This document shows positions 36,362 to 46,490 of a stretch of 64,000 bases of DNA, piece by piece. The position numbers were made by a program, and so were the translations under genes. The notes below the pieces were generated by a model. The model was given only the letters and a program-made list of their open reading frames with translations, was not told where the DNA came from and searched no databases. Location: positions 1,178,001-1,242,000 of the forward strand of contig NZ_OZ061318.1 of assembly GCF_964063345.1 (NCBI RefSeq), given 5' to 3'. Source of the DNA: Pseudomonas lini. Its GTDB lineage: Bacteria > Pseudomonadota > Gammaproteobacteria > Pseudomonadales > Pseudomonadaceae. Numbering within the stretch: the stretch's first letter is position 1; each line of letters opens with the position of its first letter.

Positions 36362-37148
36362 ACTGGGGCCCGTCGGTGTCTATCACCGCGTCGTGGCGTA
36401 TTTGTTGTTTGCCATTCTGCTGTTGCCGCTGCTCGGAACGCTGATCTACTCGATCTCCAGCAGTTGGTCCGCGACGATTATGCCCAGCGGTTTTACCTTC
36501 AAGTGGTACATCCAGCTGTGGAGCGATCCGCGCTTTCTCGACGCATTTGGCCAGTCGTTACTGGTCTGCGTCGGCTCGTTGATTCTGTCGGTGGTGTTGA
36601 TTCTGCCGCTGCTGTTCGTGGTGCATTACCACTTCCCGAAACTCGACGCATTGATGAACATCCTGATCCTGCTGCCCTTCGCGGTGCCGCCGGTGGTGTC
36701 GTCGGTGGGGCTGCTGCAGCTCTACGGTTCGGGGCCGTTCGCGATGGTCGGCACGCCTTGGATTCTGATCGGTTGCTATTTCACCGTGGCGCTGCCGTTC
36801 ATGTACCGGGCGATCACCAATAACCTGCAAGCGATCAACCTGCGCGACCTGATGGACTCCGCGCAACTGCTCGGCGCCAGCACTTGGCAAGCGGCATTCC
36901 TGGTGGTGCTGCCGAACCTGCGCAAGGGTTTGATGGTGGCGTTGCTGCTGTCGTTCTCGTTCCTGTTCGGCGAGTTCGTGTTCGCCAATATTCTGGTCGG
37001 CACCCGCTACGAAACCCTGCAGGTCTACCTCAACAATATGCGTAACAGCAGCGGCCACTTCACCAGTGCGCTGGTGATCTCCTACTTCTTCTTTGTGCTG
37101 GTTCTGACCTGGGCTGCCAATATCTTGAACAAGGACAAAAGCGAATGA
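36348..37148 (+). CDS. ABC transporter permease 2
   Basis: A 266-residue partner permease. Six helices are seen, and the EAA loop reads LRDLMDSAQLLGASTWQAAFLVVLP. The ATG lies 14 bases inside permease 1 with GAGGAG in front, and its stop overlaps the ATPase ATG by 4 bases. Confidence 0.92.
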   Translation: MSRVELGPVGVYHRVVAYLLFAILLLPLLGTLIYSISSSWSATIMPSGFTFKWYIQLWSDPRFLDAFGQSLLVCVGSLILSVVLILPLLFVVHYHFPKLDALMNILILLPFAVPPVVSSVGLLQLYGSGPFAMVGTPWILIGCYFTVALPFMYRAITNNLQAINLRDLMDSAQLLGASTWQAAFLVVLPNLRKGLMVALLLSFSFLFGEFVFANILVGTRYETLQVYLNNMRNSSGHFTSALVISYFFFVLVLTWAANILNKDKSE

Positions 37149-38134
37149 GCTACGTCAGCGTCCAACACCTGCAAAAGAATTACTCGGGCACCACGGTATT
37201 CAGCGACATCAACTGCGAAATCAAGAAAGGCGAATTCGTCACCCTTCTCGGCCCGTCCGGTTGCGGCAAGTCCACCCTGCTGCGTTGCATCGCCGGCCTG
37301 ACCTCGGTGGACGGCGGCAAGATTCTGCTGGAGGGTCAGGACCTCGTCCCGCTGAGCCCGCAAAAACGCGGGATCGGCATGGTGTTCCAGAGTTATGCGC
37401 TGTTCCCGAACATGACCGTGGAACAGAACGTCGCCTTCGGCTTGCGCATGCAGAAGGTCAACGCGGACGACAGCCACAAGCGCGTCGCCGAAGTGCTGGC
37501 ACTGGTGGAGCTCAACGACTTCGCCGCTCGTTATCCACATCAATTGTCCGGCGGCCAATGCCAGCGTGTCGCCCTGGCTCGCTCGCTGGTGACCCGGCCT
37601 CGATTGTTGTTGCTGGATGAGCCGCTGTCGGCATTGGATGCGCGGATTCGCAAGCACCTGCGCGAACAGATCCGTCAGATCCAGCGCGAATTGGGCCTGA
37701 CCACGATCTTCGTCACTCACGATCAGGAAGAAGCCCTGACCATGTCTGACCGCATCTTCCTGATGAATCAGGGAAAAATCGTACAAAGCGGCGATGCCGA
37801 AACCCTCTACACCGCGCCAGTCGATGTTTTTGCCGCAGGCTTCATCGGCAACTACAACCTGCTGGACGCCGACAGCGCGACGAAACTGTTGCAACGACCG
37901 ATCACCCATCGCCTCGCCATTCGCCCGGAAGCCATCGAGCTGAGCCTGAACGGCGAACTCGACGCGCAGATTCGCAGCCACAGTCTGTTGGGCAACGTGA
38001 TTCGCTACCGGGTCGAAGCCCGGGGCGTGGAATTGGTGGTGGATGTGCTGAACCGTTCGGCGGCCGACCTGCATCCCGATGGTCAGCGCCTGGCGCTTTC
38101 CATCGATCCGACGGCCCTGTGTGAGGTAGCCTGA
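37145..38134 (+). CDS. ABC transporter ATP-binding protein
   Basis: A 329-residue ATPase of the spermidine/iron/phosphonate importer type. Walker A is GPSGCGKST, the Q-loop FQSYALFPNMTV, the signature LSGGQCQRVALARSL, Walker B LLLLDEPLSALD and the switch His in TIFVTHDQEEALT. The C-terminal 90 residues form a TOBE/MOP-like regulatory domain (AIRPEAIELSLNG). All ATPase residues are intact. It energises the two permeases encoded upstream. Confidence 0.95.
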   Translation: MSYVSVQHLQKNYSGTTVFSDINCEIKKGEFVTLLGPSGCGKSTLLRCIAGLTSVDGGKILLEGQDLVPLSPQKRGIGMVFQSYALFPNMTVEQNVAFGLRMQKVNADDSHKRVAEVLALVELNDFAARYPHQLSGGQCQRVALARSLVTRPRLLLLDEPLSALDARIRKHLREQIRQIQRELGLTTIFVTHDQEEALTMSDRIFLMNQGKIVQSGDAETLYTAPVDVFAAGFIGNYNLLDADSATKLLQRPITHRLAIRPEAIELSLNGELDAQIRSHSLLGNVIRYRVEARGVELVVDVLNRSAADLHPDGQRLALSIDPTALCEVA

Positions 38135-38168
38135 TGACTTTGCTGATGTTGAAGAGAGAACTGCACTG

Positions 38169-38822
38169 ATGGCCCTGGCAATTTTTGATCTGGACGAAAC
38201 CCTGATCCACGGCGACTGCGCCACCCTCTGGAGCGAGCAAATGGGCCGCCTGGGCTGGGTCGATCCCGAGTCGTTCATGCGTCAGAACAACGAACTGATG
38301 GACGCTTACAGCCACGGCAAGTTACGGATGGAGGAGTACATGACCTTCAGTCTGGAACCGATGATCGGTCGCACCCCGGAAGAGGTCGACCATCTGGTCG
38401 GACCTTGGGTAGAAGACTTCATCGAACCGATCATATTCAGCAACGCCACCAAAGCCATTGCCGCCCACCGCAAGGCCGGCGACCGGATCCTGGTGATCTC
38501 GGCGTCGGGCACGCATTTGGTCAAGCCTATTGCCGACCGCCTGGGCATCGATGAGATTCTCGGGATCGAGCTGGAAGTGGCGCACGGGGTGTACAGCGGC
38601 AATACCCTTGGCACGTTGACCTACCGCGAGGGCAAGATCACCCGCTTGCTGGAATGGCTGGATGCCGAAGAGGAAAACCTGGAAGGCGCGAGTTTCTATT
38701 CCGACTCGCGCAATGACTTGCCGCTGCTGCTGAAGGTGGATTTCCCACACGTGGTGAACCCGGATCCGGTCCTCCTCGAACACGCCGAAAAAGCCGGCTG
38801 GCCGATCCATATCTGGAAGTAA
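38169..38822 (+). CDS. HAD-IB family phosphatase
   Basis: A 217-residue HAD hydrolase of the phosphoserine-phosphatase-like subgroup. Motif I is FDLDETLIHGDC, motif II ILVISASGTHLVKP, motif III Lys in REGKITRLLEWL and motif IV YSDSRNDLPLL. It may dephosphorylate the product of the imported compound, since it lies 34 bases after the ATPase gene and in the same direction, but HAD-IB substrates cannot be read from sequence. Confidence 0.88.
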   Translation: MALAIFDLDETLIHGDCATLWSEQMGRLGWVDPESFMRQNNELMDAYSHGKLRMEEYMTFSLEPMIGRTPEEVDHLVGPWVEDFIEPIIFSNATKAIAAHRKAGDRILVISASGTHLVKPIADRLGIDEILGIELEVAHGVYSGNTLGTLTYREGKITRLLEWLDAEEENLEGASFYSDSRNDLPLLLKVDFPHVVNPDPVLLEHAEKAGWPIHIWK

Positions 38823-38830
38823 CCCAAATC

Positions 38831-38922
38831 CTGTGGGAGCGGGCTTGCCCGCGATTCAGGCGACGCGGTCTGTCTTTCATACCGCGTCATCGTTCATCGC
38901 GGGCAAGCCACGCTCCCACAGG
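38831..38922. repeat. REP pair
   Basis: CTGTGGGAGCGGGCTTGCCC and TCGCGGGCAAGCCACGCTCC with CCCACAG face each other between the convergent HAD and quinone reductase genes. Confidence 0.9.
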
Positions 38923-38928
38923 TGAATG

Positions 38929-39891
38929 TCAAACCAGGCTTTCGTCGATCACCAATACCAGTTTGCCGGAAACCTTATTGCTCGCCAGCTCCGCAAACGC
39001 CGCTTCGGCATCCTTGATCGCAAAGGTCCTGGCCAGTTGCGGGCTCAAACGCCCTTCGGCAAACAGCGGCCAGACATGCTGGCCAAGATCGCTGAACAAA
39101 TCGGCCTTGAACTGCTCGTCGCGATTGCGCAGGGTCGAACCCAGCAGTTGCACCCGTTTAGCCAGGACCTGTGCCAGATCAAGCTGCGCCTCACGCCCGC
39201 CCATCAAACCGATCAACACCCAACGACCGTCGCGAGCCAGCAGCTTGAGGTTCAACGCCGCATAGTTGCCACCCACCGGGTCGAGGATCACGTCGAACGG
39301 CGCAAGATCATTCAAGCTATCCAGATCGCCATTGCGCACTACCCCGCCCTGCGCACCCAACGCTTCGCAGTAAGCCAGACGCTCGGCGGAACCGACGCTG
39401 ACCCAGCACGGGTTACCAAACGCCTTGCACAGCTGAATGGCAGCTGAACCGATTCCACTCGCTCCGGCGTGCAGGAGAACTTTCTCACCCGGTTTGAGCG
39501 CAGCCAGTTGAAACAAATTCAGCCAAACGGTCGCATACACTTCCGGCAATGCTGCCGCCTCGGCCAGAGACAAACCTTCGGGAACCGGCAACACATGCCG
39601 TCCGTCGACAACTACCTCTTCGGCCATCCCACCCCCGGCCAGCAAGGCGCAAACCCGATCGCCGACCTGCCAGGAAGAGCCCGGACCGACCTCGCTGATC
39701 ACCCCGGAACACTCAAGACCCAGTACTTGACTGGCCCCCGGCGGTGGCGGGTAAAGTCCTGCTTTCTGTAACAAATCGGCGCGATTGAGTCCTGCTGCCG
39801 CCACTCGGATGCGAACTTGTCCTACATCGCACGTAGGACTCGGCTCTTCAACCCACTCCACTCGCCCCTCAACGCCTTGCAATGCTTTCAC
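38929..39891 (-). CDS. NAD(P)H-quinone oxidoreductase (PIG3/QorB-like MDR family)
   Basis: A 320-residue medium-chain dehydrogenase/reductase without the zinc ligands. The N-terminal substrate domain has AAGLNRADLLQKAGLYPPPPG, the specific signature of the PIG3-type quinone reductases. The nucleotide-binding fold has LLHAGASGIGSAAIQLCKAFG, whose AxxGxG pattern favours NADPH. The start is GTG with GGAGG upstream. It is divergent from prc. Confidence 0.92.
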   Translation of the reverse strand: MKALQGVEGRVEWVEEPSPTCDVGQVRIRVAAAGLNRADLLQKAGLYPPPPGASQVLGLECSGVISEVGPGSSWQVGDRVCALLAGGGMAEEVVVDGRHVLPVPEGLSLAEAAALPEVYATVWLNLFQLAALKPGEKVLLHAGASGIGSAAIQLCKAFGNPCWVSVGSAERLAYCEALGAQGGVVRNGDLDSLNDLAPFDVILDPVGGNYAALNLKLLARDGRWVLIGLMGGREAQLDLAQVLAKRVQLLGSTLRNRDEQFKADLFSDLGQHVWPLFAEGRLSPQLARTFAIKDAEAAFAELASNKVSGKLVLVIDESLV

Positions 39892-39996
39892 AGTGCCTCC
39901 ATAGTGAGTCTGGACTGAGCCCGAAGCTGTAGCGTCGGGCTTTTTGCATTATGCGACCGGTCCTTGTGGATCCGGCGACTTCAAAGACGGCCTAAT

Positions 39997-42111
39997 ATGC
40001 GTTATCAATTGTCCCCGCGTCGAATCAGCATGAAGCATCTGCTCCCCAGCACCGCCCTCGCTCTTGTCATTGGCCTCGGTCTTTTGCCGATGTCGAGCAA
40101 TTCGTTCGCAGCCAATAGCTGGGACAAGCTTCAGCCCGATCGTGATGAAGTAATCGCCAGTCTGAACGTCGTCGAATTGCTCAAGCGTCACCATTACAGC
40201 AAGCCACCGCTCGACGATGCACGCTCCGTGATCATCTACGACAGCTACCTCAAGCTGCTGGATCCATCGCGCAGCTACTTCTTGGCCAGCGATATTGCCG
40301 AATTCGACAAATGGAAAACCCAGTTTGACGACTTCCTCAAAAGCGGTGACCTGAACGCAGGGTTCACCATCTACAAGCGCTACCTGGACCGCGTCAAGGC
40401 GCGTCTGGACTTTGCCCTTGCCGAGCTGAACAAGGGTGTCGACAAGATCGACTTCACCGCCAAGGAAACCTTGCTGGTCGATCGCAAGGATGCCCCTTGG
40501 CTCAAGACCAACGCAGAACTGGATGACCTGTGGCGCAAACGCGTCAAGGACGAAGTGCTGCGGATGAAGATCTCCGGCAAAGAGTCGAAGCAGATTCAGG
40601 AAACCCTGACCAAGCGTTACAAGAATCAGCTGACGCGTCTGGACCAGACCCGTGCGGAAGACATCTTCCAGGCGTACATCAACACCTTCGCCATGTCCTA
40701 CGACCCGCACACCAATTATCTGTCGCCGGATAACGCGGAAAACTTCGACATCAACATGAGCCTGTCCCTTGAGGGCATCGGCGCCGTGTTGCAGAGCGAT
40801 AACGATCAAGTGAAAGTCGTGCGCCTGGTGCCTGCCGGCCCGGCCGACAAAACCAAGCAGGTTGCACCGGCCGACAAGATCATCGGCGTGGCCCAGGGCA
40901 ACAAAGAGATGGTCGACGTGGTCGGCTGGCGCCTGGACGAAGTGGTCAAACTGATTCGTGGTCCGAAAGGCACCGTGGTGCGCCTGGAAGTGATTCCGGC
41001 CAGCAACGCACCGAACGACCAGACCACCAAAATCGTGCCGATCACCCGCGAAGCGGTGAAGCTCGAAGATCAGGCAGTCAAGAAGTCGGTCCTCAACCTC
41101 AAGCAGGATGGCAAGGACTACAAGCTCGGGGTCATCGAGATCCCGGCCTTCTACCTGGACTTCAAGGCCTTCCGTGCCGGCGATCCGGACTACAAGAGCA
41201 CCACCCGCGACGTCAAGAAGCTGCTGACCGAGCTGCAGAAAGACAAGGTCGACGGCGTGGTCATCGACCTGCGCAACAACGGCGGCGGTTCCTTGCAGGA
41301 GGCCACCGAGCTGACCAGTCTGTTCATCGACAAAGGTCCGACGGTACTGGTGCGTAACGCCGATGGCCGGGTCGATGTACTGGAAGATGAAAACCCGGGC
41401 GCGTTCTACAAAGGCCCGATGGCGTTGCTGGTCAACCGTTTGTCCGCCTCGGCTTCGGAAATTTTCGCCGGTGCCATGCAGGACTACCACCGCGCGCTGA
41501 TCATCGGCGGCCAGACCTTCGGCAAAGGCACCGTGCAGACCATTCAGCCGCTGAACCATGGCGAACTGAAACTGACCCTGGCCAAGTTCTACCGGGTTTC
41601 CGGTCAGAGCACCCAGCATCAGGGCGTACTGCCAGACATCGATTACCCGTCGATCATCGACACCAAGGAAATCGGCGAAAGCGCCCTGCCGGAAGCCATG
41701 CCATGGGACACCATTCGTGCGGCCATCAAGCCTGCGCTTGACCCGTTCAAACCGTACATCACGCAGCTCAAGTCCGAGCATGACGTACGCACGGCCAAAG
41801 ATGCGGAGTTCGTGTTCATCCGCGACAAACTGGCCCTGGCGCAGAAGTTGATGAGCGAAAAAACCGTCAGCCTCAATGAAGCCGACCGTCGCGCACAACA
41901 TGCCGATATCGAAGCCAAGCAACTTGTCATGGAAAACATCCGTCGCAAGGCCAAGGGCGAAGAGCCGCTCAAAGAATTGAAGAAAGAAGACGAGGATGCC
42001 ATCGCGGCCGAGCAGGACAAGACCAAGCCAGAAGACGATGCTTATCTGAGCGAGACCGGGCGGATTCTGCTGGATTACTTGAAACTCAACACCGCGGTTG
42101 CCAAGCACTAG
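39997..42111 (+). CDS. prc: tail-specific carboxy-terminal protease
   Basis: A 704-residue periplasmic serine protease that trims or degrades proteins from the C-terminus and shapes peptidoglycan hydrolase levels. The signal peptide ends around NSFAANSW. A PDZ domain (about EGIGAVLQSDNDQVKVVRLV) precedes the S41 catalytic domain. The Ser-Lys dyad is visible in NRLSASASEIFAGAM and QTFGKGTVQTIQP. The start could be ATG at 39997 or ATG at 40030; both keep the signal peptide and neither has a strong ribosome binding site. Confidence 0.95.
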   Translation: MRYQLSPRRISMKHLLPSTALALVIGLGLLPMSSNSFAANSWDKLQPDRDEVIASLNVVELLKRHHYSKPPLDDARSVIIYDSYLKLLDPSRSYFLASDIAEFDKWKTQFDDFLKSGDLNAGFTIYKRYLDRVKARLDFALAELNKGVDKIDFTAKETLLVDRKDAPWLKTNAELDDLWRKRVKDEVLRMKISGKESKQIQETLTKRYKNQLTRLDQTRAEDIFQAYINTFAMSYDPHTNYLSPDNAENFDINMSLSLEGIGAVLQSDNDQVKVVRLVPAGPADKTKQVAPADKIIGVAQGNKEMVDVVGWRLDEVVKLIRGPKGTVVRLEVIPASNAPNDQTTKIVPITREAVKLEDQAVKKSVLNLKQDGKDYKLGVIEIPAFYLDFKAFRAGDPDYKSTTRDVKKLLTELQKDKVDGVVIDLRNNGGGSLQEATELTSLFIDKGPTVLVRNADGRVDVLEDENPGAFYKGPMALLVNRLSASASEIFAGAMQDYHRALIIGGQTFGKGTVQTIQPLNHGELKLTLAKFYRVSGQSTQHQGVLPDIDYPSIIDTKEIGESALPEAMPWDTIRAAIKPALDPFKPYITQLKSEHDVRTAKDAEFVFIRDKLALAQKLMSEKTVSLNEADRRAQHADIEAKQLVMENIRRKAKGEEPLKELKKEDEDAIAAEQDKTKPEDDAYLSETGRILLDYLKLNTAVAKH

Positions 42112-42192
42112 GTTGTTACAATCCGGATGATGGCAATTTAATACCGGCGCTCCCCGGAGCGTCATCAAACAGTCATCATTCTGTCGTGAAAT

Positions 42193-42229
42193 AAAGGACT
42201 GAGTGCACATTGCACTCGGTCCTTTTTTT
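42193..42229 (+). terminator. rho-independent terminator of prc
   Basis: AAAGGACTGAGTGCA pairs with TGCACTCGGTCCTTT around CAT and continues into a run of seven T residues, 81 bases after the stop codon and just before the next gene. Confidence 0.9.
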
Positions 42230-42245
42230 ATCGCCAGAGAACGCC

Positions 42246-44036
42246 ATGACCACAACCGAACAGCTGAGTGCCTTGAGCTCAATACTGACTCAAAGCGGTT
42301 TGCACAGCCTGTTCCAGCCGATCATTTCCCTCTCTGAACGACGTATCATCGGTTACGAAGCCCTCAGCCGTGGCCCCTCCAACAGTCCGCTGCACTCCCC
42401 TGTTGCCCTGTTCGCGATAGCTCGCCAGGCCGGTCGCCTCAGCGAACTGGAGATCGCTTGTCGTCAAAGCGCTTGCCGCCGTTTCAATGAACAGCAACTG
42501 CCCGGCAAACTCTTCCTCAATGTGTCCCCGGAATCCCTGCTCGAAGCCGCTCATCAACCCGGACGCACGCTGCAACTGTTGCAGGATTTCGGCATACCAC
42601 CGAGCCAGGTAGTGATCGAACTCACCGAACAAACACCCACCGACGACTTCCAGTTATTGCAAACCGCCCTGCATCACTATCGGGCGATGGGCTTTTCCAT
42701 TGCGCTGGATGATCTGGGTGCGGGTTATTCGAGCTTGCGACTCTGGTCTGAATTGCGCCCGGATTACGTCAAGATCGATCGGCACTTTATCGACGGCATT
42801 CACCAGGACGCGCTCAAGCGTGAGTTCGTCGGCTCGATCCTGCAGATCGCCAAGGCTTCCCGGGCAAAAGTGATCGCCGAAGGCATCGAATTGCCGGAAG
42901 AACTGGCCGTGCTGACCGAAATGGGCGTCGATCTGGTCCAGGGTTATCTGCTCTGCCGGCCCCAGGAGCATCCGCCCCGCGATGCTCGAACCTTGATGCC
43001 CAAACCAAACAGCGTCGCCGCGATACTGAACGAGGAAGTCAGTGACCTCAGCGCCCTGCTCAACGACCAACCGGCGGTGACCAGCGACACCCCGACCGCC
43101 ACCGTACTGGAAGCCTTCCGCCGCCAAGCCAACCTGAACTCCCTGGCAGTGCTCGACGAACAGGGTCAGCCATGCGGCATCGTCCACCGTCATTCACTCT
43201 CGGACGCCCTGCTCAAGCCCTTTGCCACCGACCTGTTCGCCCGTAAGCCCATCAGCCGCTTGATGAGCGACGACTTCCTCGCCGTGGAGCTGAGCCAGTC
43301 GCTGCAACAGGTCAGCCGCCTGATCACCAGCCGCGCCCGCCAGCGTATCGAAGAAGACTTCATCATCACCCTCAACGGCGGCTATCTGGGGCTGGGCCGA
43401 GTGATCGACGTACTCAAACTGATTACCGAACTGAAGATCCAGCAAGCCCGCTACGCCAACCCGCTGACCCTGTTGCCGGGCAACGTGCCGATCCAGCAAT
43501 GCCTGACACGGCTGCTGCAACAGGAACGGGAATCGGTGATCTGCTACGTGGACATCGACAGCTTCAAACCCTTCAACGACATCTACGGCTATGGTCGCGG
43601 GGATGAAGTCCTACTGTGCCTGGCGCAATGCCTGAACGACCGCGTCGACCCGTCCCGCGACTTCGTCGGCCATATCGGCGGCGACGACTTCCTGCTGGTG
43701 CTCGGCCCGGAAGACTGGCGCAAACGCCTGAATCAACTGCTAGACGACTTCCACAGCCAATGCCGACGCTTTTACCGCAGCGAACACCTGGAAGCCGGCT
43801 GCTTCATCGCCCCCAACCGCCAAGGCGTAAGGCAAGAGTTTCCGCTGCTGTCGCTGTCCATCGGCGCGGTGCATTTGCATCCACAGGCCTGCGGACAACT
43901 CGATGCGAGTCAATTGGCGGAAATGGCATCACAGGCCAAGCATCACGCGAAGAATGTGCCGGGGTATAGCGTGCATGTGATTGATAGCTTGGCGGTGCCC
44001 GGACCAGAAGAAGAACTGCTCATTGGGCATCACTGA
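42246..44036 (+). CDS. cyclic-di-GMP signalling protein: EAL, CBS pair, GGDEF
   Basis: A 596-residue cytoplasmic protein. An N-terminal EAL domain (about 1-250) keeps the metal and catalytic residues: EALSRGP, LFLNVSPESL, VIELTE, LDDLGAGYSSL, DYVKIDRHFI, VIAEGIELPEE and LVQGYLLCRP, so phosphodiesterase activity is likely. Residues about 265-395 are a CBS pair that could bind a nucleotide. The C-terminal GGDEF domain carries GGDDF with the metal Asp in CYVDIDSFKPFND; no I-site RxxD is seen. Gene order after prc matches P. aeruginosa as I recall it. The net direction of c-di-GMP control is open. Confidence 0.92.
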   Translation: MTTTEQLSALSSILTQSGLHSLFQPIISLSERRIIGYEALSRGPSNSPLHSPVALFAIARQAGRLSELEIACRQSACRRFNEQQLPGKLFLNVSPESLLEAAHQPGRTLQLLQDFGIPPSQVVIELTEQTPTDDFQLLQTALHHYRAMGFSIALDDLGAGYSSLRLWSELRPDYVKIDRHFIDGIHQDALKREFVGSILQIAKASRAKVIAEGIELPEELAVLTEMGVDLVQGYLLCRPQEHPPRDARTLMPKPNSVAAILNEEVSDLSALLNDQPAVTSDTPTATVLEAFRRQANLNSLAVLDEQGQPCGIVHRHSLSDALLKPFATDLFARKPISRLMSDDFLAVELSQSLQQVSRLITSRARQRIEEDFIITLNGGYLGLGRVIDVLKLITELKIQQARYANPLTLLPGNVPIQQCLTRLLQQERESVICYVDIDSFKPFNDIYGYGRGDEVLLCLAQCLNDRVDPSRDFVGHIGGDDFLLVLGPEDWRKRLNQLLDDFHSQCRRFYRSEHLEAGCFIAPNRQGVRQEFPLLSLSIGAVHLHPQACGQLDASQLAEMASQAKHHAKNVPGYSVHVIDSLAVPGPEEELLIGHH

Positions 44037-44101
44037 TTGATCTGACGCCTTCGCGGGCAAGCTTGATCTGGTCAAGTAATCCCGGACACCAGTTACGGTG
44101 T

Positions 44102-45240
<1,139 letters not shown>

Positions 45241-45331
45241 GGAACCTCCAAATTGGCGAAATCATATCGCCCTTAAGAGGTGTCCGGAATTATTAGGCCA
45301 GATCAGCTTGCCCGCGATAGCGATCTTGAAT

Positions 45332-46321
45332 TCAACCCATCAACCGCGCCGCACCAAACAACCTCACCCGACTCAACTCGCCATCCGATTCTTCCAACAA
45401 AATCGGCGCCGTGCCGCCAGGCATGACCACCTTCACCTCCCCCGCCGCCACCCATCCCACGCGCCATGCCGCACACGCCACCGCACTGGCGCTGGTGCCC
45501 GACGACACGGTCGGCCCTTCGCCGCGCTCGAATACCCGCGCAACGATTCGCCCCTCGGACTCAAGCATCGCCCATTGCAGGTTCACCCCAGCCATACACG
45601 GCTGCCCTGCCCCGGTCGGCATGGCATAGGCGATTCGGGTCAATCCTTCGGCCAACGCCGGTTCGCGCATCTGCGTGTTACTCGGCAACGCATCAGCGCC
45701 AGTTACCAACGTCACGCAATGAGGATTGCCGATGCGCACAAACTGGCTGTGATCCCAGGCAGGATCGAGCGCCGACAATGGCCGCACATGACTGACTTCG
45801 CGCCCCTTCAACGTCACGGATTCAACCCCTTGCGCCCCCACCGCTTCAGGTCCGAACGATGGCTGTCCCAGGTCCAGCCAGAACCCTTGCACGCCATTAA
45901 TTTCAGCCGGTTTCACTGAAGTCTCCACTGGCGAAACCGCGTCGCTCTTGTCGTGATGAACCCGCAGCTGACAGGCCTCCTCCGGTATCAGCCCTTGTTC
46001 GCCAAGGGCCTGGGAAAAAATCGTCAGGCCATTGCCACTGCGCTCGGCCAGGGTGCCGTCGGTGTTGACGATCAGCAGGTCAAAAGGCGGCGACGATTGA
46101 AACGGCCCCACCAGCAGACCATCGCAGCGATGCGCCTTGCTGCCGGACGGTTGTGTACCTGGAGCCCAAGCGCAGAATGCCTCGATGGCCGACAACGTCC
46201 ACGCCTCACGGGTTTGCGCGGCATGGCTGGCTTGTTCAGGCAGGTCGATACCGCTACCGCGCAGCGCATCAGGCGCCACCACCGCGTAGATATTGCCCCG
46301 AGCATCGTACATCCGCGTCAT
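45332..46321 (-). CDS. diaminopimelate-epimerase-like protein lacking catalytic cysteines
   Basis: A 329-residue protein with the DapF two-domain fold: HCVTLVTGADALP-type segments, the motif DGTLAERSGNGLTIFSQAL and the later ERGEGPTVSSGTSASAVACA. In true DapF these motifs carry the two catalytic Cys residues (CGNG and CG(S/T)GA); here both positions are Ser. Racemisation of diaminopimelate is therefore unlikely, and a different isomerase or binding role is possible. The ATG at 46321 has AGAGGGGG upstream. It is divergent from an MFS gene. Confidence 0.8.
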   Translation of the reverse strand: MTRMYDARGNIYAVVAPDALRGSGIDLPEQASHAAQTREAWTLSAIEAFCAWAPGTQPSGSKAHRCDGLLVGPFQSSPPFDLLIVNTDGTLAERSGNGLTIFSQALGEQGLIPEEACQLRVHHDKSDAVSPVETSVKPAEINGVQGFWLDLGQPSFGPEAVGAQGVESVTLKGREVSHVRPLSALDPAWDHSQFVRIGNPHCVTLVTGADALPSNTQMREPALAEGLTRIAYAMPTGAGQPCMAGVNLQWAMLESEGRIVARVFERGEGPTVSSGTSASAVACAAWRVGWVAAGEVKVVMPGGTAPILLEESDGELSRVRLFGAARLMG

Positions 46322-46490
46322 GGCGCCCCCTCTATGAACAATTGATACGTCGACGATATCGCGAAACAACGGCTGGCTGTGCAAGGATGTCACCCTGCCT
46401 GACTGCGATTCCACCCGGACGTGATGAGCGAACCCTTTGCGGTTGTTCACTGTCCCTTGGGGACGCGACGTTTTTTGCCAAGGATCGATA

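Noticed and set aside
39949..42282. 777-codon open frame opposite prc
   Set aside because: Antisense shadow. The sense strand encodes a complete Prc protease with its catalytic dyad and signal peptide.
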